Of a stretch of DNA of 64,000 nucleotides, positions 62,515-64,000 are shown piece by piece. The notes beneath the pieces were generated by a model. The model was given only the letters and a program-made list of their open reading frames with translations, ran no database searches and was not told the origin of the DNA. The DNA comes from Chlorobiaceae bacterium (GTDB lineage Bacteria > Bacteroidota > Ignavibacteria > Ignavibacteriales > Ignavibacteriaceae), in contig PNNF01000001.1 in the NCBI GenBank assembly GCA_013824085.1, positions 62,001 to 126,000 of the forward strand, read 5' to 3'. Within the stretch, counting starts at the first letter, position 1, and the number at the start of each line of letters is the position of its first letter. The translations under genes were made by a program, and so were the position numbers.

Positions 62515-64000
62515 TCTTTTAAATCAAAAATTAAATCTGTTACGTTCCAACGTGGAGGCAGATTAATTATCTCGGGAAAATATTTAAAGAATTCTGATGG
62601 CTTAAATGGAAATGGAAAACCTTCAGTAAATTTTTTATTTCTATCTAAATCATAAATTATTTTTAATGAATATTTTCCCGGTTCAATTCTTGTAAAATCA
62701 AATTTTCCTAATGAATCAATTTTTTGTGAATAGACAAAATTTGGGTCGTCCATATTATTCAAAATTAAAAATGGATTCTTTGAGATGTCAAAGTTTTCAA
62801 CTATTCCTGAGAGACCAGTAAATTCAAATCCCGTAATTGTTCTAAATCTAAAAATATAAATTGAGTCAAGACTATTCCCTGCTGCATCTTTAAAATAATT
62901 AAAGTTCATTCTGATTTGATATGGCTCATCATTATTTAGTTTCTGTTGAGCGTTAATTTGAATTGAAGCATCATCAATTTTTTCTACAGAATATATTACT
63001 TTAATTCTCGATGTATCTTCCAAAATAATTTGATTACTTGCTGAGGCAAAATCAAAAGCATCATTAAAATAGAATTGAAAAGATGGTTTTAAAAAATCAA
63101 CTCGATTACTATTATAACTTGGATTTGCTCTTACTATGGTTGGTGCAATAGTATCAAGCTTCATGTTAGCATTAAAATGAACAGTATCAATAAAACTTTT
63201 ATTCCCTAATTCATCAACCAAATTTTTTGTAATTAAAAAATAGGGTTTCTCATTCTCCAATTTATTTTCAATCACCAAAACAATATCATTATCTCTCCTT
63301 CCCTTGAAAAAATATTTTGGAACGACGTTAATAGTTTCTGCTGAATCTTTGAGAAGAAAATTTTCAAAATTATTTTTCGCGAGATTAATTGGCTCGGATA
63401 AATTTAACAACAAATGATTTGCATCAGTCATTACTACTGATAATGCAATTGGAGGAACAGTATCAATTTTTGCAAGTAAAAAATCAAGATTATTAAACGC
63501 TGAATCAGTTTCAGTTAAATTAATATCTTGCGATGCAACTCCAATCATATCTTGATGAGATTGAAATAATAAATCTCTAAATTCATCTTTCACTGCAAAT
63601 ACTCTATAATTCCCGAAAGCTAATCCTTTCAAATTATAAAGTCCATCTCCCCCAACTTGTGAAATATAATCAGGATTATGTTTGGAAGGATTTAAAGTAT
63701 CAGCAAGCAATCGATAAGCATAAATCATAACTCCACTTGGCTTATCGTCAAAAACTTTTCCAGAAATTGAAGCGTAATCAATAAATGAACCAGTAGAAAA
63801 AGAAAACGAAAAAGAATTTGCCATGCGATTGCGATTATTAAAATCAACTACATCAGTGCCAATCGTAATATTATAAGTTGTAGCTTCTCTTAACTTTGTA
63901 GGGAAAGAAATTCTTACTGATTTTCCTGACCAATTTAATTCGAGCGCGCCTGCGATTGCAGGAGAAATAAATATTGCATCGCGAACAGTTCTCTTATCAA
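62511..64000 (-). CDS. Ig-like (Big_5) domain surface protein (5' end cut by the window)
   Basis: The frame stays open from the right edge; about 496 residues are visible and the true start lies beyond position 64000. An internal ATG at 63824 is not the real start, because an Ig-like domain of the Big_5 type continues upstream of it (ISPAIAGALELNWSGK, then FPTKLREATTYNITIGTDVV and the strand ending FSFSTGSFID). This is followed by a carboxypeptidase-regulatory-like segment and two further Ig-like repeats (DTVPPIALSVVMTDANH and DTIAPTIVRANPSY). The C-terminus ends LPPRWNVTDLIFDLKD. Such Bacteroidota proteins are usually exported lipoproteins of unknown role. Confidence 0.86.
   Translation of the reverse strand, partial: DKRTVRDAIFISPAIAGALELNWSGKSVRISFPTKLREATTYNITIGTDVVDFNNRNRMANSFSFSFSTGSFIDYASISGKVFDDKPSGVMIYAYRLLADTLNPSKHNPDYISQVGGDGLYNLKGLAFGNYRVFAVKDEFRDLLFQSHQDMIGVASQDINLTETDSAFNNLDFLLAKIDTVPPIALSVVMTDANHLLLNLSEPINLAKNNFENFLLKDSAETINVVPKYFFKGRRDNDIVLVIENKLENEKPYFLITKNLVDELGNKSFIDTVHFNANMKLDTIAPTIVRANPSYNSNRVDFLKPSFQFYFNDAFDFASASNQIILEDTSRIKVIYSVEKIDDASIQINAQQKLNNDEPYQIRMNFNYFKDAAGNSLDSIYIFRFRTITGFEFTGLSGIVENFDISKNPFLILNNMDDPNFVYSQKIDSLGKFDFTRIEPGKYSLKIIYDLDRNKKFTEGFPFPFKPSEFFKYFPEIINLPPRWNVTDLIFDLKD

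Noticed and set aside
63822-63824. ATG 63824 as the start of the Ig-like protein
   Set aside because: The Ig-like domain continues in frame upstream to the window edge.
1-64000. CRISPR arrays, tRNA genes, insertion sequences, prophage
   Set aside because: No regularly spaced repeats, cloverleaf in the gaps, transposase, integrase or phage structural gene was seen on either strand.

Overview
This AT-rich window looks like chromosome from a free-living member of the Ignavibacteria or a close relative in the Bacteroidota/Chlorobi group. Several observations point this way. Secreted proteins end in a type IX secretion (T9SS) type-A sorting domain with the NYPNPFNP signature. There are a Bacteroidota-style H1-like histone, a fused alpha/beta 2-oxoacid dehydrogenase E1, DUF4270/DNRLRE-like lipoproteins and a YbbC/NamZ protein. 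At least one promoter, upstream of clpC, matches the Bacteroidota primary-sigma consensus TTTG-N19-TAnnTTTG exactly. Coding density is high, most genes are on the minus strand, and many neighbours overlap by 1 to 11 bases. I saw no tRNA, rRNA, CRISPR array, insertion sequence or prophage.

Layout. 1-16.7 kb (minus): a secreted subtilisin cut by the left edge, purF, the fused E1, a succinate-semialdehyde-type dehydrogenase overlapping a SpoIIE-type phosphatase, a DUF4032 kinase-like protein, an M64 peptidase, the overlapping pyrE/TPR/phhB trio, and clpC. 17-20.5 kb (plus): floA, an unknown membrane-anchored protein and a UvrD-type helicase. 20.6-30.3 kb (minus): a 1963-residue secreted beta-helix protein with a T9SS tail, an ALDH7-type dehydrogenase, and an ECF-sigma/anti-sigma/small-membrane-protein operon whose genes all appear to lack AUG starts. 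30.6-32.7 kb (plus): lysine 6-aminotransferase and rsmI. With the ALDH7 enzyme, the aminotransferase makes a lysine-to-2-aminoadipate route. 32.7-43.5 kb (minus): apt, a crotonase, a PolX homologue with a degraded polymerase site, a PAP2-like membrane protein, dusB, an MFS carrier, a CapA-like protein, an H1-like histone, a probable ETF:menaquinone oxidoreductase, bioY and an alpha/beta hydrolase. 43.6-46.5 kb (plus): acyl-CoA dehydrogenase, a HisA-like protein, a cyclic-nucleotide-binding protein and a universal stress protein. 46.6-54.1 kb (minus): polyprenyl diphosphate synthase, tatC, glyA, an outer-membrane barrel, a lipoprotein, a HAD phosphatase and glgA.

54.4-57.5 kb (minus) is a sulfur module: an SQR-type flavoprotein, a one-cysteine TusE/DsrC protein and a DsrE-family protein broken, or translated through slippage, at a run of ten A residues. 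It ends in a strong terminator. Upstream lie a palindromic operator candidate and a stand-alone RsbRD-N sensor-like protein. 57.8-62.5 kb (plus) is a histidine-degradation operon (hutI, ftcD, cyclodeaminase) opened by a SPOR lipoprotein and closed by a NamZ-type muramidase. The right edge cuts a minus-strand protein with an Ig-like (Big_5) domain.

Most of the window is ordinary metabolism and housekeeping. The parts most worth a second look are the sulfur module with its A10 site, the non-AUG sigma operon, the polymerase-dead PolX, and several structured intergenic elements.
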